From Zygnema cylindricum (Eukaryota; Streptophyta; Zygnematophyceae; Zygnematales; Zygnemataceae), in NCBI GenBank assembly GCA_037447655.1, contig JBBHKE010001670.1, positions 36,972-100,971 of the forward strand: a stretch of DNA of 64,000 bases, read 5' to 3'. Below, one piece after another: positions 23,491-35,431 of the stretch. The translations under genes were made by a program, and so were the position numbers. Below the pieces are notes generated by a model, which did not search any database, was not told the origin of the DNA, and was given only the letters and a program-made list of their open reading frames with translations. The first letter of the stretch is position 1. Each line of letters begins with the position of its first letter.

Positions 23491-25373
23491 AAGTTTGAAA
23501 ATGTTGGGGACTGTCGAGACAGTTGGAACAGCAGTGAGAAACTTCCTTCGGAATGTATCTGTGGGACGAATTTATGTAACTTAAAGTTTGTGATAGCCTT
23601 TGTTTTTTTTTTTTGAGCTCGGTGGGACGAGAGAATTGGAGTAAGTGCAATAGAGATGCGTGCAAGGAAAGTGGCACAAATTCTTGTCCCGGAAGTTTTT
23701 TTTATGAATTGTTATATGGATGTTTGAGGCTGTGGTAGATGTTCCAATACATCTTGTAATACAACAGTGTATTGTGTCTGTTCACCTGTTCTCAACCTTT
23801 TATGAATTTGTGGAATTTTTCCTTGATGTCTTTTTTGGAATTTATGTGTTTGTTTAAATTCTACAGCAGAAGCTCTTGGATTTTATTTTGGTTATTTTTC
23901 ATTGTTACTTTCATGGATCATGTCCAGACAATGTATCATGATCAGTAAGTGCAGAAGTTTGCAGATTTAAAATAGAAGACTGACAGTTAGTAAATTGCAA
24001 TGTTAAAAAAACTCTTTATGCGCATTTTTTTTCTTTTCAGTATATTTGATCAATTGAATTGATTTTTAATGATCTTTATTTTCTAGTCAATTTTGAATAC
24101 TAAATTTGAGCCTCTTATGATTTCAAGGGATGCACAATTCTCAATCTTAAAATAAAGTTCCTCATTTTGCAATCGCAAATAGCAATGTCGTCTATCAGAA
24201 GATTCTTGCCGATATGCGATATGTACCGATGTTCGATATTGACTTGGTATATCGAGTACTTCAATATCGCGATGCATTACAATTTATGACGGTAAATTAT
24301 CAAGTCGATAAGTATCGTGATATTTCCGTATGCAAAGTTGCCTTCGTATGTGTACTCCTGTACAATCTCTCGTACATTATATCCGCAATATTTATGTACA
24401 TTCAAACCAGTGTTGTTCAAATCGTGCGATTTTTTCAAATTTTCCGATTGAAACGTATCATTCGTGACGACTTGGAAAATTGTAATAAAACGTCTACTGT
24501 AAACTGAAACTGATAATTTACGGGAAAAGTACGAAAATTTCCGTAGTACGTACGGTTTACGGAAATGAATGGAATTCGAGGAAAAGATACGTTGTGGTTA
24601 TTGGTACTTTCTGGTCAGTGAACTGAACAGTAATATCACGGAATTTGTACATCTCTTCATCGAAAATGTACGCACATTTTTGAAAAGAGACGTTGAAACG
24701 TCACATTATTTTCGCGCGCGCATTTTTAAGTCGTGCAATGCTTAATGTGAAAAATGTCATTTTTACATGGTCTGTACTTCAATTTTTTGCACTCGTGTGC
24801 TGCCTGATAGATAGAGAAAGAAGGCAGAGAGAAGGCGGCCATGGCTACGTGTCAGATAAGCTCAGACACACGAAATTTGACAAAAGTGTGGCGTTCGAAC
24901 CCGGGCATGCCAGAGTCATGGCATAGCTTCCTTTCACTTGCTCCACTGCCAGTTGATGGGGGAGTTTGGATGCAGACGTGGGGTGTCATATGTATTTAGA
25001 CATTCATCATGCTTTAGGGCTCATTTAACTGAAAACTTACAAACTGCGCTATATGTTAATTCTTTTTTGTTTTAATTGTACGAAATTGTACGGATGAAAA
25101 TTAACTAACGATTTTTTACGATTTGTTTAAAAGGTTCAATGCGTTCGTTTCGTATAATTCGTCACTATTGAAACGTTCGCACTAATCGCTATGAACAACT
25201 ATGATTCAAATCGGAATATCAGCGACCATAATGCCACCAACCTCCGTACAGAAAGTCAAACATGGATAGTTCCATAGGATCAAACAGATGATAAAATTCC
25301 AATCATCTGCGTTGATTTCAAAAACGACCACCAAAATTGGTCTTTTATATGTTTATGTAAATAAACCTCACAG
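23491..25373. other. Intergenic stretch downstream of the ASR-like gene
   Basis: The first 300 bases probably hold the 3' UTR and polyadenylation region. A TATCG-rich patch at about 24200-24330 resembles the subterminal parts of the hAT-like elements. Low-complexity A/T-rich sequence otherwise; no gene seen. Confidence 0.5.
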
Positions 25374-25595
25374 TACACCGTGAATCGCTATTAGTGGTAA
25401 TGTTTGTTTTTGCCACTTAAATCATCTTCTATTCGTGCACACATCTGGGCCTGTGGATCTGACGATTGGGATTGAAAGGTAAGATTCTCAGCTTCCGATG
25501 AGCAGTTTCAAATTGAAAATCGGACAATTGTGTACGGATAAAAGATGTTTTAAGTGGCGAAAAAGTTATTAACACTAATAGCGATACAGGGTGTA
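25374..25595. mobile_element. Mariner-like MITE (copy 5)
   Basis: A 222-bp relative of 9742 and 11363, from TACACCGTGAATCGC to AGCGATACAGGGTGTA, self-complementary along most of its length. Confidence 0.8.
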
Positions 25596-26410
25596 ATTCT
25601 CTCTAGTTTGCAGGATTCCTCAACTCTGGAGAGATTTACACTAGGGGAAAACCTGCCAGCTCATGTTTTCGAAGCATTTAGTTTATTGTTTCCCATTATA
25701 CTTTGTTATACTCATGTGCTCTATAATAGTAGACTCGTTTGGACATCCTAGCAACTCCGTCTGCTTACTCTGGAAAAACGAATAACAACAATTGGTGTGG
25801 TAAAAATTCTGAAAAAAATCACCCTGGGTTCCCTCTGACTTGTCCTCTGACAGAGTCTGCAAATTTACTCAGGAACGATGGCTCAAACTGAATGTTAAAA
25901 ACCCTAAGAAACCCTAATTTTTTTCCTAATTTGGTGAGATGTATTTGTGATAGATAGAACGAGGCTGGCCTCCTAGCCAGCTGCTTCCTAACATTAACAA
26001 ATAATGCATCGATCCTAAGGAAGCGCCAACAAAAAATCACATGTTAAAAAGAATCGAGGAAATAAAAAACGTTTTTGCTTTTCCATCTTAATAGCCAATT
26101 CGTATTGCAAGGTTCTAAACCACGATGAAGACAACTTACTCTCTACCAAAATTTAGAGTGTGAAATCCTCTTCTTGAGCGGCTCCAATCCTAGAGCACCT
26201 CAAAATCCATTCCTTCACTTTCGATCCAATTTGGAGCAAAAAAATACAAGGAGTCCCAAATCCACTCCAAATGTGTGTGAAAGAAATCGAGAAAAAGAAA
26301 GGTTGACAAGAGGGATGAAAAATCAATTTTGCTTTTTATATATTCCTGGTCTTTAGAGGAGACATAAATCCGGAGGAGTTATGACTAAAGCAGTATATGC
26401 ATATGACCAC
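25596..26410. other. Intergenic stretch, nothing recognised
   Basis: A/T-rich sequence with an AAACCCTAATTT motif near 25908. No gene or repeat recognised. Confidence 0.5.
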
Positions 26411-26620
26411 TACACCGTATATCGCTATTAGTGTTAAAAAAAAATCGCCACTTAAAACATCTTTAAACTTGTCCGATTATCAATTTGAGACCGCAAATCG
26501 GAAGCTGAGGATCTTCCCTTTCAATTGCAACCGTTAGATCCACAATTCGACAAGTGTGTACGGAGAAAATATGTTTTAAGTGGCGAAAAAAGTTTTAACA
26601 CTAATAGCGATTAACGGTGT
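26411..26620. mobile_element. Mariner-like MITE (copy 6)
   Basis: About 210 bp, left end TACACCGTATATCGC, right end GCGATTAACGGTGT. It has the same foldback interior (CCACTTAAAACATC against GATGTTTTAAGTGG-type arms). Confidence 0.75.
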
Positions 26621-26666
26621 GCCTCTCTATTTTAGTATATTCATATGTTTAGTGTATTTAATAATA

Positions 26667-27772
26667 GGAATTGATCATGACAGTGACTGTTTTGGTTGCG
26701 CACAGTCACTTATGTCACTTTGTCAAAAATTGTACGTTTGAAGTACATATTGGTACAAATAAAGTACCGTTGAGTACTTATTTGACGGTCAATCGGTTGG
26801 ACAACTTGTACTTTCAAAATACTGTTTCAACCGCTTAAAAATTTGCCGCGCTTGCAGACGTCGACAGTCAAAATAAGATTAGAAATTCACACGGCCGGCG
26901 AACGTTTACGGTTACCAAAGTGCGGCAACCACATGTAAATAAAAGTGTTGCAGACAGTCACTTTTTGTCTTTACGTGAGCTCCACGGTGAGAGCACTTAG
27001 CCGCAAAATTGAAATATAGTCGTCTAAGCGTTACATCAATCTTAGACGCAAATTGAAACGAAACAAATTTAAACTAAAGTATTATAAGTCTTGTAAGGAA
27101 TTATTAAAACGCACGAACAAATAAACTAAACTGAACTACTGTAATTTTTGTATGAAATATTCAAACGCACGAAACAAAATTTTGCTGTCAATGTAAGAAT
27201 GTTGATTCGTAGATAGTGTGGCTCGATTTCGTCGCGCATGACGACGCGCATTTATTTCATTTAATTTCAATTGATATTTTACGCTGGTTCGTTTTATTAT
27301 AGTGTACAAAGTTTATTTCCTTTCGTGCGTTATAATATTTTTGTACAAGACTTATAGTACTTTAGTTTAAAGAGGTTTCGTTTAAATTTGCGTCTAAGTT
27401 CGATGTAACGCTTAGATGACTAAACTTCAATTTTGCGGCTAAGTGCTCTCACCATGGAACTCACGTAAAGATAAAAAGTGACTGCCTGCAACACTTTTAT
27501 TTACATGTGGTTGCCGTAGTTTTGTTACCGTAAACGTTCGCCGGCCGTGTGAATTTCTAATTTTGTTATGACGGTCGACGTCCGCAAGCGCGGCAAAATT
27601 ATAAGCGGTTGAAACAATATTTTGAAAGTCAAAGTTGTCCAACCGATTGACCGTCAAATTTGTACTCAAAGGTACTTTATTTGTACCAATATGTACTCCA
27701 AACGTACAATTTTTGACAAAATGACGTAAGTGACTGTGCGCAACCAAAACAGTCACTATCATGATCAATTCC
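26667..27772. mobile_element. Foldback element, 1.1 kb, near full-length inverted repeat
   Basis: The left arm (26667 to about 27150, starting GGAATTGATCATGACAGTGA) is repeated inverted in the right arm (about 27295-27772, ending CAGTCACTATCATGATCAAT). Matches run through TGCGCACAGTCACTTA, the CGGCCGGCGAACG stretch and AAATTTAAACTAAAG. The loop is only about 145 bases. Flanks TTAATAATA and TTAATTATT could be an imperfect 8-9 bp duplication. No coding capacity. Confidence 0.85.
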
Positions 27773-28564
27773 CTTAATTATTTATACGTCCCTCCATGCT
27801 GACGACTAAAATCAACCTTTTGGATCCAACCGGTCGCTCCAACATTGTTCCTCTCAAGTTCCTTTCCCTTTGAGGAGCGTGACATGACAAAGCTGGAAGG
27901 AAAGAGTTGCTTTGACCTCCAATCGAGTCTTTCAAATTTAAAGAGATCGATCGAGGGAAGTACAGTATTCTCCAAAACAGGTACGTAGTTCGCTCGTCGT
28001 CTTAATACGCGAACGATTCTTTGTACGCTTCGCATGCTCACGTGGCGACGTATTTACTTCGCGCATGCCACATTGGTTGATCCGGGGGTTCGAGATTCAG
28101 TACAGCCACCACCAACCAATTATCTGACACGTAGTAAAAATGTCCGTACACCACCACCATACACCTTGAATCATAGTTTTAAAGTAGGTGAAAGAGGCTA
28201 ATACAATATGCCTATTGTACGCAAAAAATACAATATACCCTTAAGTCTGTTGTTCTACCACCACCGATGCAGGTGGAGGAGCAGCAGTAGTAGTAGAAGT
28301 AGACATGATACACTCTCAGAAGCTATCAAGAATCCTTCCAAACAACTGTTTTCAAGTGCTCACCAATTCTTGCAAAAGCATCCAAACCTCACAAAACTAT
28401 ATCAGAATATAGAGTAGCATAAAAACTGACAACTCCCAAAGTTTCGGCACAATTGACTCAACAACACTCAAGATATAATACTCAAAAGATTCCCAAAAAC
28501 TTTTTGCAGTTTTACTACTTGGAAGTCTGGATACATAATGTGTTATGAGTCCTAAGTCTTATAC
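27773..28564. other. Intergenic stretch left of copia C
   Basis: Contains a truncated copy of the hAT-like MITE end (about 28171-28245, CATAGTTTTAAAGTAGGTG) and a short AGC/AGT-rich run near 28270-28300. No gene seen. Confidence 0.5.
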
Positions 28565-29551
28565 TGTTGAAAATGGAGATATTTTGTAGTCTTTCTTATG
28601 GACTTACAGCAGCCCTCATACTTGTCGTAGTCACTGAGGACCTGTATAAAGCCATGAGGACCTGTATAAAGCCATGGCTGCTTGCTGCAGCTAAAGGAGA
28701 CAGGCAGATCATTCAGGGCAGTTTTTTCTTTGCAAAATATATTACTGCACCTTGTGAGAATTGACCCAGTGACCTCTGAATGATCACCGTACGGAACAGC
28801 CGTATGCCTTATCTAGTAAGCCTTGAAGATTCGATACATGTATATGGCGCGATAATAATTTAAAGTCGTATAGCGCCGGACATTTTATTTAACAAGTTAC
28901 GGAACGATTTTTTCATGGAAACATACCGCGTCGCACGAAATCGGGACCGCACGGAAATTACGAATTAACTTTTAATTTTGACGGACGAAATTAAAATGTC
29001 TAGATCGAACGACTCACAGTGGGGCCGGAATACCGGAATAGACATTTGGCGGTTTGCGGAGCAGATGTCGGCGGATGACACGTGGCAATATATGGTTGGA
29101 CAGCGGACATTACGGGAGGAGCAACTACGGCTCCGGAACTGACACGCGTCAGCCGATCGGCCATGCCGTACTATGGCCGTACAAGAAGTACAGCGGTACA
29201 TGTACCTTCTTGTACTTTACAGTAATATGATTGGTCTACTACCTTAGAGATAGGTTTAGAGAGGTAGCTTAGGACTTGGAATATTTTTTGGTTTTTCAGC
29301 CTCTCTCCCAGAGAGCACCTGTATTTATGGACCAACTTTGGTCAGCCATAACTTATGCTCAGGTGAGCAAATTCAACGATTCTTTTTCTGCGGACTCAGG
29401 GGAGTCCAAGCTACACAAGGGTGTAGTTGGTCAGAGATTTTGCGTCCCAGGGTGGGACTTATTCATTTTCAAAGTTAAAAGTGCATATATTATCCTAGAG
29501 GCTTCACATAAGCTGGACATTTTGTGTACCAATGGAGGTCACATAATTACA
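28565..29551 (+). repeat. 5' LTR of copia C
   Basis: Partner of 33935-34904. It carries the antisense tRNA-like module at 28751-28827, the conserved CTTGTCGTAGTCACTGAG motif at about 28621-28638, and a private 20-bp tandem duplication (28636-28675) that doubles a TATAAAG sequence. Confidence 0.9.
28751..28827 (-). other. tRNA-like module in the copia C 5' LTR
   Basis: On the minus strand CTTACTAGATAAGGCATACG (D-arm/A-box-like) is followed after tRNA-like spacing by GGTCACTGGGTCAATTC (T-arm/B-box-like). The D-arm resembles the TAATGGATAAGGCG of plant tRNA-Arg. Confidence 0.6.
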
Positions 29552-29566
29552 GGTTATGGGCCCACC
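29552..29566 (+). other. Primer-binding site of copia C
   Basis: GGTTATGGGCCCACC directly follows the CA end of the LTR, identical to that of element B. The in-frame TAA at 29544-29546 means gag can only start at the ATG at 29556, inside the site. Confidence 0.85.
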
Positions 29567-30540
29567 CTCAAGGGTGCCCATTTTTAATGGAGCAGGGTTC
29601 ATTTATTGGGAAACCATGATAAGGGGTGCACTAGTTGAAAAACGACTATGGGGCATTGTGAGTGGTCGTGTGCGTCGGCCATCCGCAAATTTGGGAGTTC
29701 CACCAGGGTTTGGAGGATCTCGGTTCACAGGGGGATCTGCGGGGGCAGAGGTGGAAGAGGATGTTGGAGAGAGCATCGTGTCGGACATAGGGAAGGAGAA
29801 GGGGAAGGAAAAACTTACACCGATGCCTACTGGATCGGTTTTGGCAGCAGGTGTTCAGAAAACCGAGGCTAATGATAGTGAAATCTGGGATTTCAACAAT
29901 ACCGTGGCGACTCATTTTATTCTTGGGCGTCTCACCCAGGTAGTGGCTACACCTCATCTTCATGTGGACAGGGCGGACGAGTTGTGGGAGGCACTTGTCA
30001 ACATTTACAAGAGTGGTACAATTCAGCAGCAGAAGCTAGCAGATCAGAAGGTACAGGCTTATGGGTACAAAAGGGGGAAAAATGTTAGATTTTTGTAATG
30101 ACTTGGCCGGGTTATTTATGGAGTTAGAGAGTGCAGAGAAAAAGGAGACTGAGAAAGAGAAGGTGAATACTTTGTTGATGAAACTCCCAGATGATTATGA
30201 AAACATTGTTAACAGGGTTCAGGACTTGCCAGATCATCGATGGATCTGGAACTCCGTTGTGGGAATGATTTTGGTTCGGGAAAACACAATTGAGATTCGT
30301 AGAGGAGGAAAGAATGTTAAGGCATTGGCTGCTGGAACTAATTGGGGAGACAAGGATTCCAAGAAACCTTATGGAAACTTTGGTGGAGGGGGAAGAGGAA
30401 ATCAATCGGAAGACTCTGGATCGAGGCCTCCGAAGGGGCTTTGTCACTTTTGTAAGAAGGCGAGACATTACATGGCGGAGTGTACTAAATTGTCAGAGTT
30501 GAGATTGAAGGAGGAACAGGTCCGAAAACCAGCCGCAAAG
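29556..30540 (+). pseudogene. Copia C gag
   Basis: Begins MGPPSRVPIFNG at the ATG within the primer-binding site. It has the copia gag landmarks FIYWETM, WDFNNTVATHFILGRLTQ, LPDDYENIVNRVQDL and the zinc knuckle CHFCKKARHYMAEC near 30440-30482, where the usual Gly before His is Arg. A frameshift near 30075-30095 splits the gene just before MLDFCNDLAG. Confidence 0.9.
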
Positions 30541-31947
30541 AAAAAGAAGGCATTTGTGGTAACACAAGTCATCGGAGAGGACTCCGATGAGGACGATGGA
30601 GAACTTCTCCTCAACGAGGAGCTGGAGGTGAAAGGTGAGCCGGAGATTCCAAGGAGGCAAAAGTGTGCTTTCGGTGGAGTAAGAGAAGCTCTTGAAGAAG
30701 GATGGATTATTGATTCAGGAGCCTCTATGCATATGTGTAGAGAAAAACCATTGTTTACCAAAATGAGAAAGATCCCTACTGTAGAGATAGAGTATGGGGA
30801 TGGGAGAATAGTCACCACTAATTTAGTGGGATCTGTGGATCTGAGAGTCTTGGTTGATGGAAAGGCATCCATAGTCACTTTCTCTGATGTTCTTTTTATC
30901 CCAGAGTTGAACAAGAATCTTATCTCTACGTCGGTCTTAGATGATAAGGGTTTTGAGACTAGTACTAAGAAAGGAGTCTTTGTTGCTAGGTATGAGAATG
31001 AAGTGTACTTCACAGCTGAAAAGGGTAGCCAAGGAATGTTTAGGCTGAATTTGAGTAATGGAAAGACGGGAGTTTACTATGCTGGTGTAAGTGATTTGAT
31101 GATGTGGCATAAAAGATTGGGACATGTGCATCTAGATAGATTAAAAGATATGAAGAAAATGGGTGTAGTTGAGGGCATACATTTTGGAGATGATGAGACT
31201 TTGGATGATTGTAGTGGGTGTGCTCAAGGAAAAGCTCACAGGTTGCCTTTTCCAAAAGCCGCATCATATAAGGGTGAAAAGGTTTTAGATTTGGTTCACA
31301 CTGACATATGGGGACCGGCTAAAGTGCCATCAGTTGGAGGGAAAAGATTTATGCTTACTATCACTGATGATTGGTCTAGATACTCTAGAGTATATTTCTT
31401 GAAAAACAAATCTGAGGCCTCGGCTTATTTTAAGGAATATAAATCATGGAGTGAAAAGCTTCATGAGACACCTATAAAGAGAGTAAGAAGTGATAATGGG
31501 GGGGAATTCACTTCTAATGAGTTTGAGGATTACTTGAAAGAGGAAGGGGTTCAACACCAAAAGACTGTCCCAAAGAACCCGGAACAAAATGGTGTAGCCG
31601 AGAGACTTAATCGGACATTAAGTGATAGTGCCCGTAGTATGTTGACGGATAAAAAGATAAGGAAAACTTTTTGGGCAGAAGCTATGAATTGTGCCAATTA
31701 TCTCAAAAATAGAGTCCTTACCTCAGCTGTAAAAGGTCAAACACCTTATGAAAGATGGACCGGGAGAAAACCTAACATATCACACTTAAAGGTGTTTGGA
31801 AGTCAAGTGTTTAGTTTAAACACAGAAAAATCTGATTGGAAGCTAGATGCTAGAGGAAAGCCGGGATAATTACTTGGGTATGATGAGAACGTAAAAGGGT
31901 ATAGAGTTTATGATCTCGGTAGAGAAGACATAATTCTAGTAAAACAC
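30541..31947 (+). pseudogene. Copia C protease and integrase
   Basis: Continuous with gag in frame from 30061. It has the acidic linker, protease WIIDSGASMHMC (about 30703), pre-integrase finger (WHKRLGH about 31105, CSGCAQGKAH about 31213), and integrase core with HTDIWGP (31300), SDNGGEFTSN (31489) and NPEQNGVAERLNR (31576). A TAA at 31867 replaces the expected tyrosine codon in GKPGYLLGYDE. All catalytic residues are present. Confidence 0.92.
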
Positions 31948-33921
31948 TTGGTAGTTATGGATGAAGGAAAATCCATAGATCCCTTTAAGTATACTAAACA
32001 GGTCAGAATTAGAATTGAATCCGAAAGTGAGTTAGATGCAGATTCTACTAACCGAACTCCGGTTCAGCCTGACCGTGTAGAGGAAGAGAAAAATCTGACC
32101 GAGAGTGACCCGCTTTTGGAGTCACATCTTCCGATTCAAATCGAGGAAGAAAACGATGAAATACGGGAAATGGACGATGAACGACCGGAGAAGGACTCCA
32201 CGGATAGGGGAGAAGGTGAAGTTGTTCGGAGGAACCCGAGATTACCCTCGATTCCCGCGTCAGAATTTGAAGGAGGAAGAAGAAGCAGCAAGAGACTTCA
32301 AGAGAGACAAGTGAACAACAAGGTAACTAAGCTATCACATTTGAGCGAACCCCAGACTTACTCAGAAGCAGTTAATAGTCCGGAAGGTGGTAGATGGGTG
32401 ACAGCTATTAATGATGAGATGGCTTCCATTATGGAAGCAAACACTTGGGAGTTGGTGGATTGTCCTCCGGATAGAAAACCAATAGGGTGCAACTGGGTGT
32501 TTAAGTTGAAGCTCAATCCAGATAACACTATCGAGCGATTAAGTGGAAAAGGGATTCACACAAAAAGAGGGAATCAATTATGAGGAGACTTTTGCTCCAG
32601 TTGTTAGATTTCCCTCCGTCCGGATTCTACTTAGTCTCGCGGCAGCGGAAGACATGGAAGTGCACCAGATGGACATCAAAACCGCTTTCTTACACGGAGA
32701 ATTGGAAGAAGAGATCATCATGCGACAACCGGAAAGATTTGTGGAGAAAGGAGAAGAAAGCAAGGTGTGCAGATTGATAAAGTCCCTTTATGGACTAAAG
32801 AAAGCTCCACGCCAATGGAACAAAAAGTTGGACGAGTTTTTGACAAGTTTGGGATATATCCGAATTAGTTCGGATCATTCCATCTACTTATTTGAGGATG
32901 AGGAAGGTATAATTTTCATTGCCATATATGTTGATGATTTGCTTGTTTTGAGTAAATCAATGGTGAAAATTAATAGATTGAAAAAGGATCTAAAGAGTAG
33001 TTTTGAAATGAAAGATTTGGGGGAGGCAAAGTACATATTGGGAATTCAAATGGAGAGGGATAGAGAAAAGAAGATAATTAGACTAACCCAAAAGGAAGCA
33101 ATTGGGAATATGCTGGAAAAATTTCAAATGGATAAAGCAAATAGTTGTACGACTCCAATGGACTTAAAGAAGGGAAGTGAGGGGAGCTCAGAAGAGGGAA
33201 TCTTGATCTTAGATAATGAGTTAGGACCTGAGGAAAGAAAGTTCATGCAAACTATTCCGTACAGACAGGTTGTCGGTAGTTTGATCTATTTATGAATTGT
33301 ACTCGTCCTGATATAGCAGCAGCTGTGGGAGTATTAAGTAGGAGTTTGAATGATCCTAGGAAGAAAGATTAGGAAGCGGCCAAAAGGGTCATGCGGTATT
33401 TGGTAGGAACAAGAGATTTGTGGTTGCATCTGGGTGGGGATAACACTGACATCACTACTTGGAGTGATGCTTGTTATGGGGATGCTCCGATGAGGAGGTG
33501 TACTTCTGGATATGTGTTGTATGTTGGGAATGGGGCTTGTTGTTGGAGCAGTAAGCAACAAAAGGTGATTGCTCAGTCCACCATGGAGGCTGAGTATATG
33601 GCCTCTTGTTCTACTGTGCAAAAATTAATGTAGGTGAAATCTTTGCTTCAAGAATTGGGATATATGAAGAGCGGAGTGCAAAAAGTATTTTGTGACAATC
33701 AAGCTGCGATTGCAATTGCAGCAAACCCTAAGCATCACTTTAAAGCAAAGCATATGGATATTCGTTTGAGCTTTGTTAGAGAGAAGGTTGAGAATAAAAT
33801 AATTAGTTTGGAATATAGACCGGATGGAGAGATGGTAGCAGATATGATGACTAAACCGGTCCCTTCTCCTAAATTGATATTCTGTAGGGAGAAGTGTGGA
33901 CTGAAGCAAAAGATAGACTAG
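31948..33921 (+). pseudogene. Copia C reverse transcriptase and RNase H
   Basis: Includes the integrase-RT linker, RT start [20 protein letters not shown] (about 32450), palm QMDIKTAFLHGELEE and YVDDLL (about 32928), RNase H WSDACYGD, STMEAEYMA and FCDNQAAI. It ends in a stop just before the polypurine tract. Lesions: a small deletion near 32540 removing the residues that follow ER, a one-base loss near 33292, and TAG for Trp at about 33370 and 33633. Confidence 0.92.
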
Positions 33922-33934
33922 AAAATAAGGGGAG

Positions 33935-34904
33935 TGTTGAAAAGAGAGGTATTTTGTAGTCTTTCTTGTGGACTTACTGCAGCCCTCATACTTGTCGTAG
34001 TCACTGAGGACCTGCATACAGCCATGGCTGCCTGCTGCAGCTAAAGGAGACAGGCAGATCATTCAGGACAGATTTTCTGCAAAATATATACTGCTCCTTG
34101 TGGGACTTGATCCAGTGACCTCTAGATGATCACCGTACGGACCAGCCGTGCGCCTTATCCAGTAAGTCTTGAAGAAATCGATACATACATATGGCGCGAT
34201 ATTTATTTAAAGCTATACCGCGCCGGACATTTCATTTAACTAATTACGGGACGATTTATGCATGGAAACATACCGGTCCGCACGAAATCGGGACCGCACA
34301 AAATATACGGATTAACATTTAATTTCGACGGACGAAATCAAATGTCTAGATCTGTTCGATCTGCTCACAGTGGAGTCGAAATACTGGAATAGCCATTTGG
34401 CAGTTTGCGGACCAGATGTCGGTGGATGACACGTGGCAACATATGGTTGAACAACGAATATCACGAGAGGAACAACTTCGGCTCCGGAACTGACACGCGT
34501 CAGCGAAACGGCCATGCCGTACTATGGTCGTACAAGAAGTACAGCGGTACTTGTACCTTCTTGTACTTTACAGTCTTATGATTGGTCGAAGTACCTTAGT
34601 AGTAGGCTTAGAGAGGTAGCTTAGGACTTAGAATATTTTTGGTTTTCCAGCCTCTCTCCCAGAGTGCACTTGTATTTATGGACCAACTTTGGTCAGCCAT
34701 AACTTAATGCTCACGTGAGCAAATTCAGTGATTCTTTTTGCTGCGGACTCATGGGAGTCCAGGCTACACAAGGGTGTAGTTGGTCAGAGATTTTGCGTCC
34801 CAGGGTGGGACTTATTCATTGTCAAATTCAAAAGTGCATATACTATCCTAGAGGCTTCACATAAGTTGGACATTCTGTGTACCAATGGAGGTCACAGAAT
34901 TACA
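33935..34904 (+). repeat. 3' LTR of copia C
   Basis: Starts TGTTGAAAAGAG directly after AAAATAAGGGGAG. It holds a tRNA-like module on the minus strand at 34096-34171 (CTTACTGGATAAGGCG then GGTCACTGGATCAAGTCC), the clearest tRNA-Arg-like copy in the window. Confidence 0.9.
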
Positions 34905-35431
34905 ATAAACGCCAAAGTGACCATTCCGTGATCGCGGCAGTGAAATATGCCGTCGGATTAAATCCGACATTGAATGTCAGTCGTCGAAGCAAATGTCCCA
35001 ATCATTTGTTTCATGCAAAATGACGTCCGCACCAAAATTTTATCTAGTTCTATGTTCCTTTGTTCACATTTTAGTTAATCGGTTTCAAGACCATGTACAA
35101 GTTTGAATATGTATCAAACCTTATGTATCTTAACGGTTTTGTAGAAAAGACAAGTTAGAGCTAACGGCTACGCCGTACTCTACTGGTCGGAGGTTCGAGT
35201 CTTTCCAAACTCAACCTTTTGTTAAGAGTGACATAAGTCACTTCTTTAGTCATGCCTGTTGAACTAAGGCACCCATGGCTCAACCACCCTCTCTATTCTT
35301 TTGTAACTACAATAAGTATGGTGGCTTGAGAGAGGAGGTGGAGGCAAGCTGTCTACCCTTTTCTTTTTCTTTTTATACTGATATATTTAGACCTAGAAAA
35401 TACTCCATAAAACTAGTAATTTCATCTCGAG
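34905..35431 (-). repeat. Copia LTR remnant J
   Basis: An LTR fragment in minus orientation. It starts with GCCAAAGTGACCATTCCGTG, which also occurs in the LTR of A, contains a B-box-like GGAGGTTCGAGTC on the plus strand (about 35191), and ends with the CTAGAAAATACT signature near 35405. Its beginning is missing where C adjoins. Confidence 0.7.

Larger units (their letters stand above)
28565..34904 (+). mobile_element. Complete but decayed Ty1/copia retrotransposon C
   Basis: LTRs at 28565-29551 and 33935-34904 (TGTTGAAAA start, ATTACA end), primer-binding site, polypurine tract and a full gag-PR-IN-RT-RH set on the plus strand. The LTRs differ at many positions, including a 20-bp duplication in the 5' copy, so the insertion is older than B. 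The bases flanking the two LTRs do not match (TATAC and ATAAA), so no target duplication is visible. Confidence 0.93.

Noticed and set aside
24885-24915. GTTCGAACCCGGGC, a possible tRNA T-arm
   Set aside because: No matching D-arm or acceptor stem could be found at tRNA spacing.
26667-27772. CRISPR-like or phage-like interpretation of the inverted repeats
   Set aside because: Two long arms with one loop and no repeat-spacer pattern; the context is eukaryotic.
27778-28041. 87-residue minus-strand open frame
   Set aside because: No recognised domain, no supporting gene structure, and it starts at the edge of the foldback element.
28075-28105. GGGTTCGAGATTCAG as a B-box
   Set aside because: Isolated motif without an A-box; not within an LTR.
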